6,014 nt of DNA from Ilumatobacteraceae bacterium (GCA_016650435.1 JAENVT010000058.1:1-6014); one strand, 5' to 3'; shown: positions 1 through 5,856, numbered from the stretch's first letter. Program-made: numbers and translations. Notes: generated from the sequence alone by a model not told the origin.

Positions 1-516
1 GCCGTCGTTGCCTACGTCGTTCACGAAGGCGGCGGCACGTTGCATGCTGCCGACGCATTGTTGATCCTGGCGGTTCTTGCGGCCGCAGTCGGATACGCCG
101 AGGGTGCCTTGCTCGCCAGGCAGCTCGGCGGTTGGCAGGTCATCTGCTGGGCACTGGTGCTCGGCGCACCGTTGACATGGACCGTCGCGATCGTCGCCGC
201 GTCGCGAACCGGTCTGCACGCGACCGGCACACAGTGGGCGGCGTTCGGCTACACCGCGCTGTTCTCGATGTTCCTCGGCTTCTTCGCCTGGTATGCGGGC
301 ATGGCCAGGGCGGGCATCGCCAAGGCCAGCCAAGTGCAACTCGCTCAGCCGGCGCTCTCGATGGTCTGGGGCTGGCCACTGCTGGGTGAGCACCTGTCGG
401 TGGCCGCAATCGTCACCATTGCTGTCGTGCTCGCCGCGGTCGTAGTGGGCCGCAACGCCGTCGTGCACACATCACAACCAATCCCAGCCACCGTGAGAGA
501 TGCCACACTGATGTGA
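1..516 (+). CDS. EamA/DMT-family transporter, C-terminal part (5' end outside window)
   Basis: The reading frame is open from base 1 to the TGA at 514-516, so this is the last 171 residues of a longer protein. It is strongly hydrophobic, with about five membrane segments near residues 18-38, 46-67, 79-101, 108-128 and 132-150. The segment with FLGFFAWYAGMARAG followed by QVQLAQPALSMVWGWPLLGE is typical of the second EamA repeat in drug/metabolite transporter superfamily proteins, where the last helices end in a P-x-x-x-x-x-GE turn and a final hydrophobic helix. Known members are usually about 300 residues with ten helices and export metabolites or amino acids across the inner membrane. The substrate cannot be read from the sequence. 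The polar tail after about residue 151 is short and likely cytoplasmic. The stop overlaps the next gene by one base, which suggests an operon. A start at TTG 40 can be excluded because coding character continues upstream to the window edge. Confidence 0.9.
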   Translation, partial: AVVAYVVHEGGGTLHAADALLILAVLAAAVGYAEGALLARQLGGWQVICWALVLGAPLTWTVAIVAASRTGLHATGTQWAAFGYTALFSMFLGFFAWYAGMARAGIAKASQVQLAQPALSMVWGWPLLGEHLSVAAIVTIAVVLAAVVVGRNAVVHTSQPIPATVRDATLM

Positions 517-1727
517 TGCCATACAACTCCACAGGCCTCGTGGTGCACGATGCCGACGCTCACATCATGGAGACACCGAACTGGCTACGCGACCACGCCG
601 ACGCCTCCATTCGAGAGCGCATCCCAGCACAGAGCTACGGCGGCATCAACGAGCTTCGCCAGACCGGCGACCCCCACGAACAACTTCGCGATGTCGACAA
701 GGCCTTCGAGAAAATCGCCGCCCGTCATCGCTCCGCGGAGTACATCGAGCACGAAGCAGCCGAGATCATGGCCCGCAAGAACTTCGCGGCAACGGGCAGT
801 TTCATCGCCGAGGACCGTGGCCGCGCTCTCGATCTGCTCGGCTTCGCCAGCCAGCTGATCTTCAACACCTTCCACAACTCACGGCTGCACGCCTGGGAAC
901 ATTCCGGCGATCTCGAACTGGCCATCGGCGCTGCCCGTGCACACAACCGGGCGATGATCGAATTCTGCTCGACCGACCCCCGGCTGTTGTCGACGTTGTA
1001 TGTACCACTCGCAGATCTCGAACGCGCCGGCGATCTGGCGGCAGAGGCGATCTCGATGGGCGCAGCGGCACTACTCGTTGCATCAGGTTGCCCTCCGACG
1101 CACTCACCCAGCCATGTCGCCCTCGATGCCGTATGGGCTCAGGCAAGTGAGGCTCGCATCCCCATCGTCTTCCACGTCGGCGGCACCGGCCAGCTGATCG
1201 ACCCCAACTACTTCCGCAACGGGTTGCCGATTCCGCCCGACTTCCACGGTGGCGACGAGAACTTCCGCTCTGTCGATTACATGGGGATTCCCGGTCCGCC
1301 TGCCCAGACACTGGCGACGATGATTTTCGACGGCGTGTTCGAGCGCTTCGCCAACCTTCGCGTCGGCGTGATCGAGCAGGGAGCGGTGTGGGTTCCGTCG
1401 TGGATGCGGCAGATGGAGGCAGCCTTCGATGCGTTCGTCCGCCACGAGGAGCGGCTGCGGGCCTTGTCGATGCGACCGAGCGACTACGTGCGTCGCCACA
1501 TTCGTTTCACTCCGTATCCGACAGAGGATGTCGGTTGGATCATCGATCAGGCCGGTCCAGAGGTCTGCTTGTTCTCGTCTGACTATCCCCACGTTGAAGG
1601 CGGGCGGCGTCCAATCGAACGGTTCGAGGCCAGCCTGGCAAACACATCCGCCGAGGCACGCCAAGCGTTCTACCACGACAACTTCGTGGACGTGATGGGC
1701 GCGGGTCTGGGCGCGCTGCAGACCTAG
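516..1727 (+). CDS. Amidohydrolase-2 (ACMSD-like) family metal-dependent hydrolase
   Basis: A 403-residue soluble protein of the amidohydrolase-related (TIM-barrel) superfamily. Visible motifs are the N-terminal D-A-H (D14, H16) that replaces the classic HxH, a mid-protein histidine in VFHVGGTG (H220), an acidic residue in VGVIEQGAVWVP (E287) and the C-terminal SSDYPHVEGG (D356, H359). These are the expected metal and acid/base positions of the subgroup that includes aminocarboxymuconate-semialdehyde decarboxylase and gamma-resorcylate decarboxylase. Length and spacing suit the roughly 400-residue actinobacterial members, most of which have no known substrate, so hydrolase versus decarboxylase cannot be decided here. 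ATG at 516 shares its A with the TGA of the transporter gene, consistent with translational coupling; a GTG at 513 would add one residue and is equally possible. No strong Shine-Dalgarno site is visible apart from GAGAG at 495-499, which is rather far away. Pairing with an EamA transporter suggests processing and export or uptake of a common small molecule (inference). Confidence 0.88.
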   Translation: MPYNSTGLVVHDADAHIMETPNWLRDHADASIRERIPAQSYGGINELRQTGDPHEQLRDVDKAFEKIAARHRSAEYIEHEAAEIMARKNFAATGSFIAEDRGRALDLLGFASQLIFNTFHNSRLHAWEHSGDLELAIGAARAHNRAMIEFCSTDPRLLSTLYVPLADLERAGDLAAEAISMGAAALLVASGCPPTHSPSHVALDAVWAQASEARIPIVFHVGGTGQLIDPNYFRNGLPIPPDFHGGDENFRSVDYMGIPGPPAQTLATMIFDGVFERFANLRVGVIEQGAVWVPSWMRQMEAAFDAFVRHEERLRALSMRPSDYVRRHIRFTPYPTEDVGWIIDQAGPEVCLFSSDYPHVEGGRRPIERFEASLANTSAEARQAFYHDNFVDVMGAGLGALQT

Positions 1728-2186
1728 CTAGCCGACCTCGATCGGATCACCCAGCAGGTATCGGGCCCCCGAGCCGCGTCGCGAGGCGCGATCGCCGGTG
1801 TTGTACAGCTCGCACGTATCAAGCGACAGGCATCCACAACCGATGCAGCCGTCGAGCCGATCACGCAGCTGTTCCAACGCGGCGATCTGATCGTCGATCC
1901 GCGGCAACCATCGGGTGGCGAGCTCGTTCCAGTCATCGCGTGTCGGCGTGCGGCCGGACGGCAACGAGGCCAGCGCTTCGCCCACCTCGCCGAGCGACAA
2001 CCCGATCCGTTGGGCGACCTGAATGAACGCGACGCGGCGCAATGCATCGGGTCGATAGCGACGGTGACCCGAGGAGTTGCGCTCGGATGCGATCAGGGCG
2101 TTGGCCTCGTAGAACCGCAGAGCTGATGTGGCCACGCCGGCGCGCGCGGCCAGCTCGCCAACCGAGAACCGCTTGACTTCAACCAT
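1728..2186 (-). CDS. soxR: Redox-sensitive transcriptional activator SoxR (MerR family)
   Basis: A 152-residue MerR-family regulator. Residues 7-27 (FSVGELAARAGVATSALRFYE) form the winged helix-turn-helix, followed by the RNSSGHRRY wing. A dimerisation helix spans about 85-113, and then comes the SoxR signature CIGCGCLS with cysteines 114, 117, 119 and 125 in CxxCxCx5C spacing. This is the same spacing as the four [2Fe-2S] ligands of E. coli SoxR and separates it from metal-sensing MerR proteins. Known SoxR proteins bind DNA constitutively and activate transcription when the cluster is oxidised, directly or by redox-cycling compounds. In actinobacteria the regulon usually consists of enzymes and transporters for redox-active metabolites rather than soxS. 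Length matches the family (about 150). ATG 2186 is the only sensible start, seven residues ahead of SVGELA, and it sits inside the operator palindrome, so SoxR binding probably also affects its own expression. The stop codon abuts that of the convergent hydrolase gene with no gap. Confidence 0.95.
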   Translation of the reverse strand: MVEVKRFSVGELAARAGVATSALRFYEANALIASERNSSGHRRYRPDALRRVAFIQVAQRIGLSLGEVGEALASLPSGRTPTRDDWNELATRWLPRIDDQIAALEQLRDRLDGCIGCGCLSLDTCELYNTGDRASRRGSGARYLLGDPIEVG

Positions 2187-2203
2187 GGTTGAAGTTCTAC
2201 CGT
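2173..2203 (+). promoter_or_regulatory. SoxR-activated promoter driving the Rieske fusion gene
   Basis: A -35 element TTGACT (2173-2178) and a -10 element TACCGT (2198-2203, fitting the actinobacterial TAnnnT pattern) are separated by 19 bp, the over-long spacing typical of MerR-family promoters. The operator starts in the last two bases of the -35 and ends three bases before the -10, the same layout as I recall for the E. coli soxS promoter. The predicted transcription start, about 7-9 bases after the -10, falls at 2210-2212, on or next to the ATG at 2212. This argues for that start codon and for a leaderless or nearly leaderless mRNA. Confidence 0.72.
2176..2195. promoter_or_regulatory. SoxR operator (SoxR box)
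   Basis: ACTTCAACCATGGTTGAAGT is a perfect 20-bp palindrome. Its central 18 bp, CTTCAACCATGGTTGAAG, keep the C-x-TCAA / TTGA-x-G half-sites of the E. coli soxS operator CCTCAAGTTAACTTGAGG, with a different centre. It lies immediately at the 5' end of soxR and contains the soxR start codon (minus strand 2186-2184). The half-site match next to a SoxR gene is what supports the assignment; binding itself is inferred. Confidence 0.85.
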
Positions 2204-2211
2204 TCCGCCGG

Positions 2212-3879
2212 ATGAACGCCTCACCACTCGCCGCACCTCTCGCCTCACCACTCGCGGTAACAGCCGCAACAGTCGTTGCCCGACTCGACGATCTGCCGAT
2301 CGGCTCGATGAAGATGGTCCGCGTCGACGACCATCGCCTCTGCCTGGTCAGGACGTCGGAGGGAGTGTTTGCCCTCGCCCACGCCTGCCCACACGAAGGC
2401 TATGGGATGACCCAAGGTTCGCTCGACGGCAACCTCGTCACCTGCGCCTGGCACAACTGGAAGTTTCGTGTCGACGACGGCGCATGCATCGTCGGCGAGG
2501 AGGACATCACCACGCATCCTGTGACTGTCGACGACAACGGCAATGTATTGATCACTCTGCGCGAGCCGGATGTTGAAATGCTCCGCCCGCGTCTCTTGGC
2601 CAGCCTTCGTCGCGGGGTCGAACACGACTACATCGGCCAGGTCAGCCGCGACGTTGTGCGGTTGTTGCAGGCCGACGCCAATCCCGGCGAACTGGTGTGG
2701 GAGGCGGTTCAACACGGCGCGCCGCGAGCCGAGTTCGGGTGGGGTCACTCGATCGCGTCGGCCACCGACTGCCTGGCGATGGTCGACCTCTACGACGGAG
2801 ATCAGCGTGCCCTCCCCGTCGTGCAGGCAATTGCAGGAATCGCCGAAACCGAACGTGACCGACCGATCAACCCGCTGCCAGATCCCGCCCGCCAACTGTC
2901 GCCGGACGCGATTGCTCAGTTCCGAAAGGCCGTCGAACGCGAACAACTCGAAGACGCGCAGGCATTGGTACGCGCCGCAATCCACGGCGGCAGCACGGCA
3001 ACTGATCTGCAGCCGTGGTTCACGGTCGTCGTCAGTGATCATCTCCTGTCGTACGGCCACGGGGCGATCTACTGCCAGAAAGCCTTCGAACTGCTCGAGA
3101 TGATCGGCTGGGATCGAGCCGACACCGTTCTTCCGTATCTCGTCCCGACGATCGTGTACGGCACTCGTGAAGACCTGCTGCCGTACACCCGTCCGTTCAT
3201 GCGCTCCTTGGCTGGCATCGATCTGACATCGCTGGCCACGCTTCCGGTCGACGACGGCTGGTCCGACGACGGGAACCTGTTGACCGCGTTGCTCGGAAAC
3301 GACCGCAAGGCAATCGTCCCGGCAATCGCCGCGTCCATGCACGCCGGCGCAGGTGTCGACGGCGTCCTCGACGTCGTGGTGCAGACCGTCGGCGAGCGGA
3401 TGATGCGCTACGACACCGCAGGCGAGCGCGACCTCCTTGACGACTTCAGTTGGCTGGACATCACCCATGGGCTCACCTACGCGCACGCCGCCCGCTGGCA
3501 TCACCAGCTTTCGCCTGGCACCGACACCGTACGACTGGCCATGTTCACCGCTTTTCTGGCGCAATGGACCGGACGCCACGAGTGGCACACGAGGGTCGCC
3601 GAGCGCGACGACGGACGATCGTTCACCGGCTCAGTCATCGAGGCCGGCGAAGCACTGCAGCGTGAGGCTCTCCTCGACAATGCCTCGGCGTTCATCGTCT
3701 ACGCCCACGGCATCAAGACCAGCCGGGCAGCAGCGCGCGAGGCGGTGCGCACCGGGTCGGCGCTGCCGTTGCAGGCGGTAGCACGCCTGCTCGATTCACC
3801 GCGACTCGAGCGATTCGTTGCCGCCAACGTGGCCCGTTCGATCGAATTCCTCACCGGACGCGCCCCGCACGACGAGTGA
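2212..3879 (+). CDS. Rieske [2Fe-2S] protein fused to a large histidine-rich helical domain, SoxR-regulated
   Basis: A 555-residue protein with no signal peptide or membrane segment. Residues 21-115 are a Rieske ferredoxin-type domain with cluster ligands C59-x-H61 (ACPHEG) and C78-x2-H81 (CAWHNWKF). It resembles the small Rieske domains of ring-hydroxylating dioxygenase ferredoxins and NirD-like proteins. Residues 120-555 are mostly helical and carry many histidines: GWGHS (H179), SDHLLSYGHG (H277, H283), MHAG (H377), THGLTYAHA (H419, H425), WHHQ (H430-431) and YAHGIK (H499). I see no 2-His-1-carboxylate oxygenase motif, so this is not a standard Rieske oxygenase alpha subunit. The THG..AHA and AHGIK..REA patterns faintly recall questin-oxidase-like (DUF4243) proteins, a low-confidence resemblance. 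In-frame ATGs at 2128 and 2185 were not chosen because 2128 lies inside soxR and both lie upstream of the predicted transcription start. No Shine-Dalgarno site precedes 2212. The cytoplasmic role is probably redox chemistry on a SoxR-inducing compound (inference). Confidence 0.87.
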   Translation: MNASPLAAPLASPLAVTAATVVARLDDLPIGSMKMVRVDDHRLCLVRTSEGVFALAHACPHEGYGMTQGSLDGNLVTCAWHNWKFRVDDGACIVGEEDITTHPVTVDDNGNVLITLREPDVEMLRPRLLASLRRGVEHDYIGQVSRDVVRLLQADANPGELVWEAVQHGAPRAEFGWGHSIASATDCLAMVDLYDGDQRALPVVQAIAGIAETERDRPINPLPDPARQLSPDAIAQFRKAVEREQLEDAQALVRAAIHGGSTATDLQPWFTVVVSDHLLSYGHGAIYCQKAFELLEMIGWDRADTVLPYLVPTIVYGTREDLLPYTRPFMRSLAGIDLTSLATLPVDDGWSDDGNLLTALLGNDRKAIVPAIAASMHAGAGVDGVLDVVVQTVGERMMRYDTAGERDLLDDFSWLDITHGLTYAHAARWHHQLSPGTDTVRLAMFTAFLAQWTGRHEWHTRVAERDDGRSFTGSVIEAGEALQREALLDNASAFIVYAHGIKTSRAAAREAVRTGSALPLQAVARLLDSPRLERFVAANVARSIEFLTGRAPHDE

Positions 3880-3992
3880 GCGTCTGGTGGCGGTCGGTGA
3901 CAGGTGCGTGGACATGGGGTGCGCACTTGTATAAATTGTAAAAATTGTCAAGAATTCGTAAAGGTTCTCGCGCGTCTTGCCGAAAGATTGGC
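3880..3992. promoter_or_regulatory. AT-rich intergenic island, probable promoter of the LysM/NlpC-P60 gene
   Basis: The gap between the Rieske gene and the cell-wall hydrolase turns sharply AT-rich at 3927-3962, against an otherwise GC-rich window. It holds a TATAAA (3930-3935) with a weak GTGGAC 16 bases upstream (3908-3913), and three related blocks, AATTGTAA (3934-3941), AATTGTCA (3943-3950) and AATTCGTAA (3953-3961), repeated every 9-10 bases. Just upstream is the 8-bp palindrome GTGCGCAC (3919-3926), which could pair in part with GTGCG at 3904-3908 as a weak terminator for the Rieske gene, but no T-run follows. A promoter here is likely; which hexamers are used is uncertain. Confidence 0.5.
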
Positions 3993-5078
3993 ATGTCTCG
4001 GACACAACGAGCGTTGCTGGCTGCCTCCCTTTCGGCCATCTCGCTCAGCATCCTGACCCTGCCCACGACATCGTTCGCAGCTGGCTCGACCACCGCAGCA
4101 CCCACCCAATACGTGGTGAAGAACGGCGACTTCCTCGCCGGGATCGCTGCCAAGCTCGGCGTACCCTTCGCCGACCTGCTCAGCAGCAACCATCTCACCA
4201 AGAAGAGCCTGATCCTGCCTGGCGACAAGCTGGTCGTTCCGACCGGTGCCGCTGCGCCGACTCCCGTCGCCACTGCGCCAACGAGACCCGTCGCTGGGGC
4301 GATCGTGCACACCGTGAAAAACGGTGACTTCCTGATGGGAATCGCAACCCTCTACAAGGTCACTCTGGCCGATCTGTTGGCGGTGAATCACCTCACCGTC
4401 AAGAGCTTGATCACACCCGGCCGGCAACTCGCGCTGCCGGCCAATGCCGTCGCACCGCAAATCGCAGCAGCCCCGGCTGCCGCGACAACACCCGCAGCGA
4501 CCGGCATCACCTACACGGTGAAGTTCGGCGACTTCCTGGCGGGCATCGCCACCCAATTCAAGGTCAAGCTCAGCGATTTGCTGGCCGTCAACAAGATCAC
4601 GGCGTCGAGCCTGATCCTGCCGGGCGCGACGCTGGCCTTGCCGGCTGGCGCCGTACAGCCCACGGTTGCAGTGAAAAGTTCGCCAGACGTCCAGGCGGCA
4701 CTCGGACCCGCAGGCACGGTGGTTGCCTTCGCCTACGCCCAACTGGGCAAGCCATACCGTTTCTTCACCGCCGGTCCGAACACCTTCGATTGCTCGGGCC
4801 TCGTCAAGGCGGCCTATGCCCAGATCGGCATCGAGATGATCCACCACGCCGCCTCGCAGGCCAGCTACGGCACGGCGGTCGACATCTGGAGCGAACCGGT
4901 CAAGCCCGGCGATCTGGTGTTCATGGCCCCGCATGGCGCAGGGGCAATCACTCACGTCGGAATCGCGGTCGACGCCACGCATTGGATCCACGCCCCGGCA
5001 CCGGGTGACGTGGTCCGACTCGCGCCCATCCCGGCCAAGGGAGTCATCGCGACCGTTCGGAGATTGATTTCTAGTTAG
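3993..5078 (+). CDS. Secreted peptidoglycan hydrolase with three LysM domains and an NlpC/P60 domain
   Basis: A 361-residue exported protein. Residues 1-29 form a Sec signal peptide: MSRTQR, a hydrophobic core from ALLAASLSAIS on, and a probable cleavage after TSFA. Three LysM peptidoglycan-binding repeats follow at about 39-84, 105-149 and 173-218, each with a V-K-x-GDFL-x-GIA opening and an LPG/TPG-x-x-L-x-(V/L)P end, joined by Ala/Pro/Thr-rich linkers. Residues 242-359 are an NlpC/P60 cysteine-peptidase domain with catalytic C267 (FDCSGLV), H321 (THVGIAV) and H333 (WIHAP) as the third residue. Family members cut peptide stems of peptidoglycan, usually at gamma-D-Glu-diaminopimelate, and act in cell separation or wall remodelling. 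ATG 3993 is chosen because GAAAG (3982-3986) lies six bases upstream and the signal peptide begins there. A TTG at 3945 would add 16 residues, lacks a ribosome site and starts within the AT-rich promoter-like island. The gene is probably transcribed on its own. Confidence 0.93.
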   Translation: MSRTQRALLAASLSAISLSILTLPTTSFAAGSTTAAPTQYVVKNGDFLAGIAAKLGVPFADLLSSNHLTKKSLILPGDKLVVPTGAAAPTPVATAPTRPVAGAIVHTVKNGDFLMGIATLYKVTLADLLAVNHLTVKSLITPGRQLALPANAVAPQIAAAPAAATTPAATGITYTVKFGDFLAGIATQFKVKLSDLLAVNKITASSLILPGATLALPAGAVQPTVAVKSSPDVQAALGPAGTVVAFAYAQLGKPYRFFTAGPNTFDCSGLVKAAYAQIGIEMIHHAASQASYGTAVDIWSEPVKPGDLVFMAPHGAGAITHVGIAVDATHWIHAPAPGDVVRLAPIPAKGVIATVRRLISS

Positions 5079-5120
5079 GCAGTTAGCCAATTACGTCAGT
5101 TAGGTAGTCAGGTCAGTTAG
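5073..5120. repeat. CAGTTAG heptamer direct repeats with 17-nt period
   Basis: CAGTTAG occurs at 5080-5086, 5097-5103 and 5114-5120, exactly 17 bases apart, and AGTTAG also occurs at 5073-5078 covering the stop of the LysM/NlpC gene. The first two 17-nt units agree at 12 of 17 positions, so they look like a decayed tandem repeat. The repeat fills the 38-base gap between two convergent genes and the last copy includes the stop codon of the HD-domain gene. No convincing hairpin with a T-run is seen, so a normal intrinsic terminator is not evident here. Confidence 0.6.
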
Positions 5121-5716
5121 ACACTCGCTGATTGCGCGGTGTCAGCCTCGACAATCGCCGGATCGAACGGGCTACGGGTGAAGATCTCGCGCAGCATCGG
5201 CTCGAAGGTCTCGATCGGCTCTGTTGGATAATCGGGGTCAAACGATTCCTGGTCCCACCGCTCGCAGAAGTTGGCACAGCTGTCGTACCACCGGTGATCG
5301 CGGTATGCGTCGCGTTGATCGGGATCGATATCGATGTGCTGGCCGTAGTACTTGTACTGGAAGATGCCGTGCATGTTGACGACCCACGTCACTTCGGCAC
5401 GAACGTACGGCCTGATGATCGACGCTGCGACCTGCGAGTGGTTCTCGGGCGACAGGTCGTCGCCGATGTCGTGAATCAGCGCCGCGACGATCATCTCGGT
5501 GTCGGCACCGTCACGCATGGCTCGTGTCGCAGTCTGCAACGAGTGTTGGTAGCGGCTGACCTTGTAGCCGGCTAAACCGTCGTCGAGCCGGCGCAACGCC
5601 TCGATCAATCGCTCCGGGAGTTCGGAGATGTATTCCTGTTCGAGGCCGTGCAGATACTGGTACTCGTCGCGGGTACCGTCGGCCATGCGGGTGAATTCCA
5701 CTGTTCTGGAGGTCAT
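5117..5716 (-). CDS. HD-domain metalloprotein (predicted phosphohydrolase or diiron oxygenase of the PhnZ/MIOX-like type)
   Basis: A 199-residue soluble protein with an HD fold. Candidate metal ligands are H58 (YQHSLQTA), H82-D83 (ALIHDIGD), H93 (ENHSQVAA), H116 (NMHGIFQYKYYG) and D155 (CERWDQESFDPDY). Four histidines and two aspartates are what a dinuclear HD site needs. The H58-to-H82 spacing and the HxLQTA and HDIGD wording resemble PhnZ, an HD-type mixed-valence diiron oxygenase, although the next histidine comes earlier than in PhnZ. The FDPDYPTEPIETFEPMLREIF tail recurs in a family of bacterial HD proteins annotated only as phosphohydrolases, so the reaction is not known. ATG 5716 was chosen; it is preceded by GAGGA and, six bases upstream, by TACGAT, which could be the -10 of a leaderless mRNA. 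A GTG at 5788 (24 residues longer) and an ATG at 5686 (10 shorter) are possible. It converges on the LysM/NlpC gene. Confidence 0.85.
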   Translation of the reverse strand: MTSRTVEFTRMADGTRDEYQYLHGLEQEYISELPERLIEALRRLDDGLAGYKVSRYQHSLQTATRAMRDGADTEMIVAALIHDIGDDLSPENHSQVAASIIRPYVRAEVTWVVNMHGIFQYKYYGQHIDIDPDQRDAYRDHRWYDSCANFCERWDQESFDPDYPTEPIETFEPMLREIFTRSPFDPAIVEADTAQSASV

Positions 5717-5722
5717 GTCCTC

Positions 5723-5728
5723 ATCGTA
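5723..5728 (-). promoter_or_regulatory. Possible -10 element for the HD-domain gene
   Basis: On the minus strand TACGAT ends six bases before the ATG at 5716, so a transcript would begin at or next to the start codon. No good -35 is found at 16-18 bases; TTGTCG (5748-5743) is only 14 bases away. The GAGGA between the two elements could instead serve as a ribosome site, though it sits very close to the ATG. Confidence 0.3.
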
Positions 5729-5815
5729 GGACCTTGCGGGTCCGACAAGCACGACGAAGCGACTCTGCGGCGTCGCCTGCGCAGCCACGCTGTCATCGTC
5801 AAGCGTCGCGGATCA

Positions 5816-5856
5816 TCACCCTGGAGAACGGACCGTCCGATCCGTTCCCCGGGTGA
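5816..5856. repeat. 41-nt imperfect inverted repeat (long hairpin or dyad operator)
   Basis: TCACCC (5816-5821) pairs with GGGTGA (5851-5856), and GAACGGA (5826-5832) pairs with TCCGTTC (5841-5847). The bases between (TGGA against CCC) can form two further GC pairs with a bulge, leaving an 8-base loop. The loop arm also forms a competing inner dyad, CGGAC / GTCCG (5829-5839). No T-run follows on either strand, so it is not a typical intrinsic terminator. Its place between divergent starts suggests a regulator site or a structured leader. Confidence 0.6.

Noticed and set aside
2128..2211. Longer N-terminus of the Rieske protein from ATG 2128 or ATG 2185
   Set aside because: These codons overlap soxR on the opposite strand and the promoter, and would lie upstream of the predicted transcription start; the extra residues show no domain character.
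2245..3588. A 447-codon open frame on the minus strand opposite the Rieske gene
   Set aside because: It is an antisense shadow of a high-GC gene; its translation has no recognisable motif, while the plus strand has an intact Rieske cluster site.
3880..3992. c-di-AMP (ydaO-type) riboswitch upstream of the cell-wall hydrolase
   Set aside because: Such elements often precede actinobacterial NlpC/P60 genes, but this gap is only 113 bases and I could not find the conserved core segments.
3948..5090. A 380-codon open frame on the minus strand opposite the LysM/NlpC gene
   Set aside because: The translation is low-complexity and Arg/Gly/Asp-rich, as expected of antisense of repeated LysM coding; the plus-strand gene has a signal peptide and catalytic residues.
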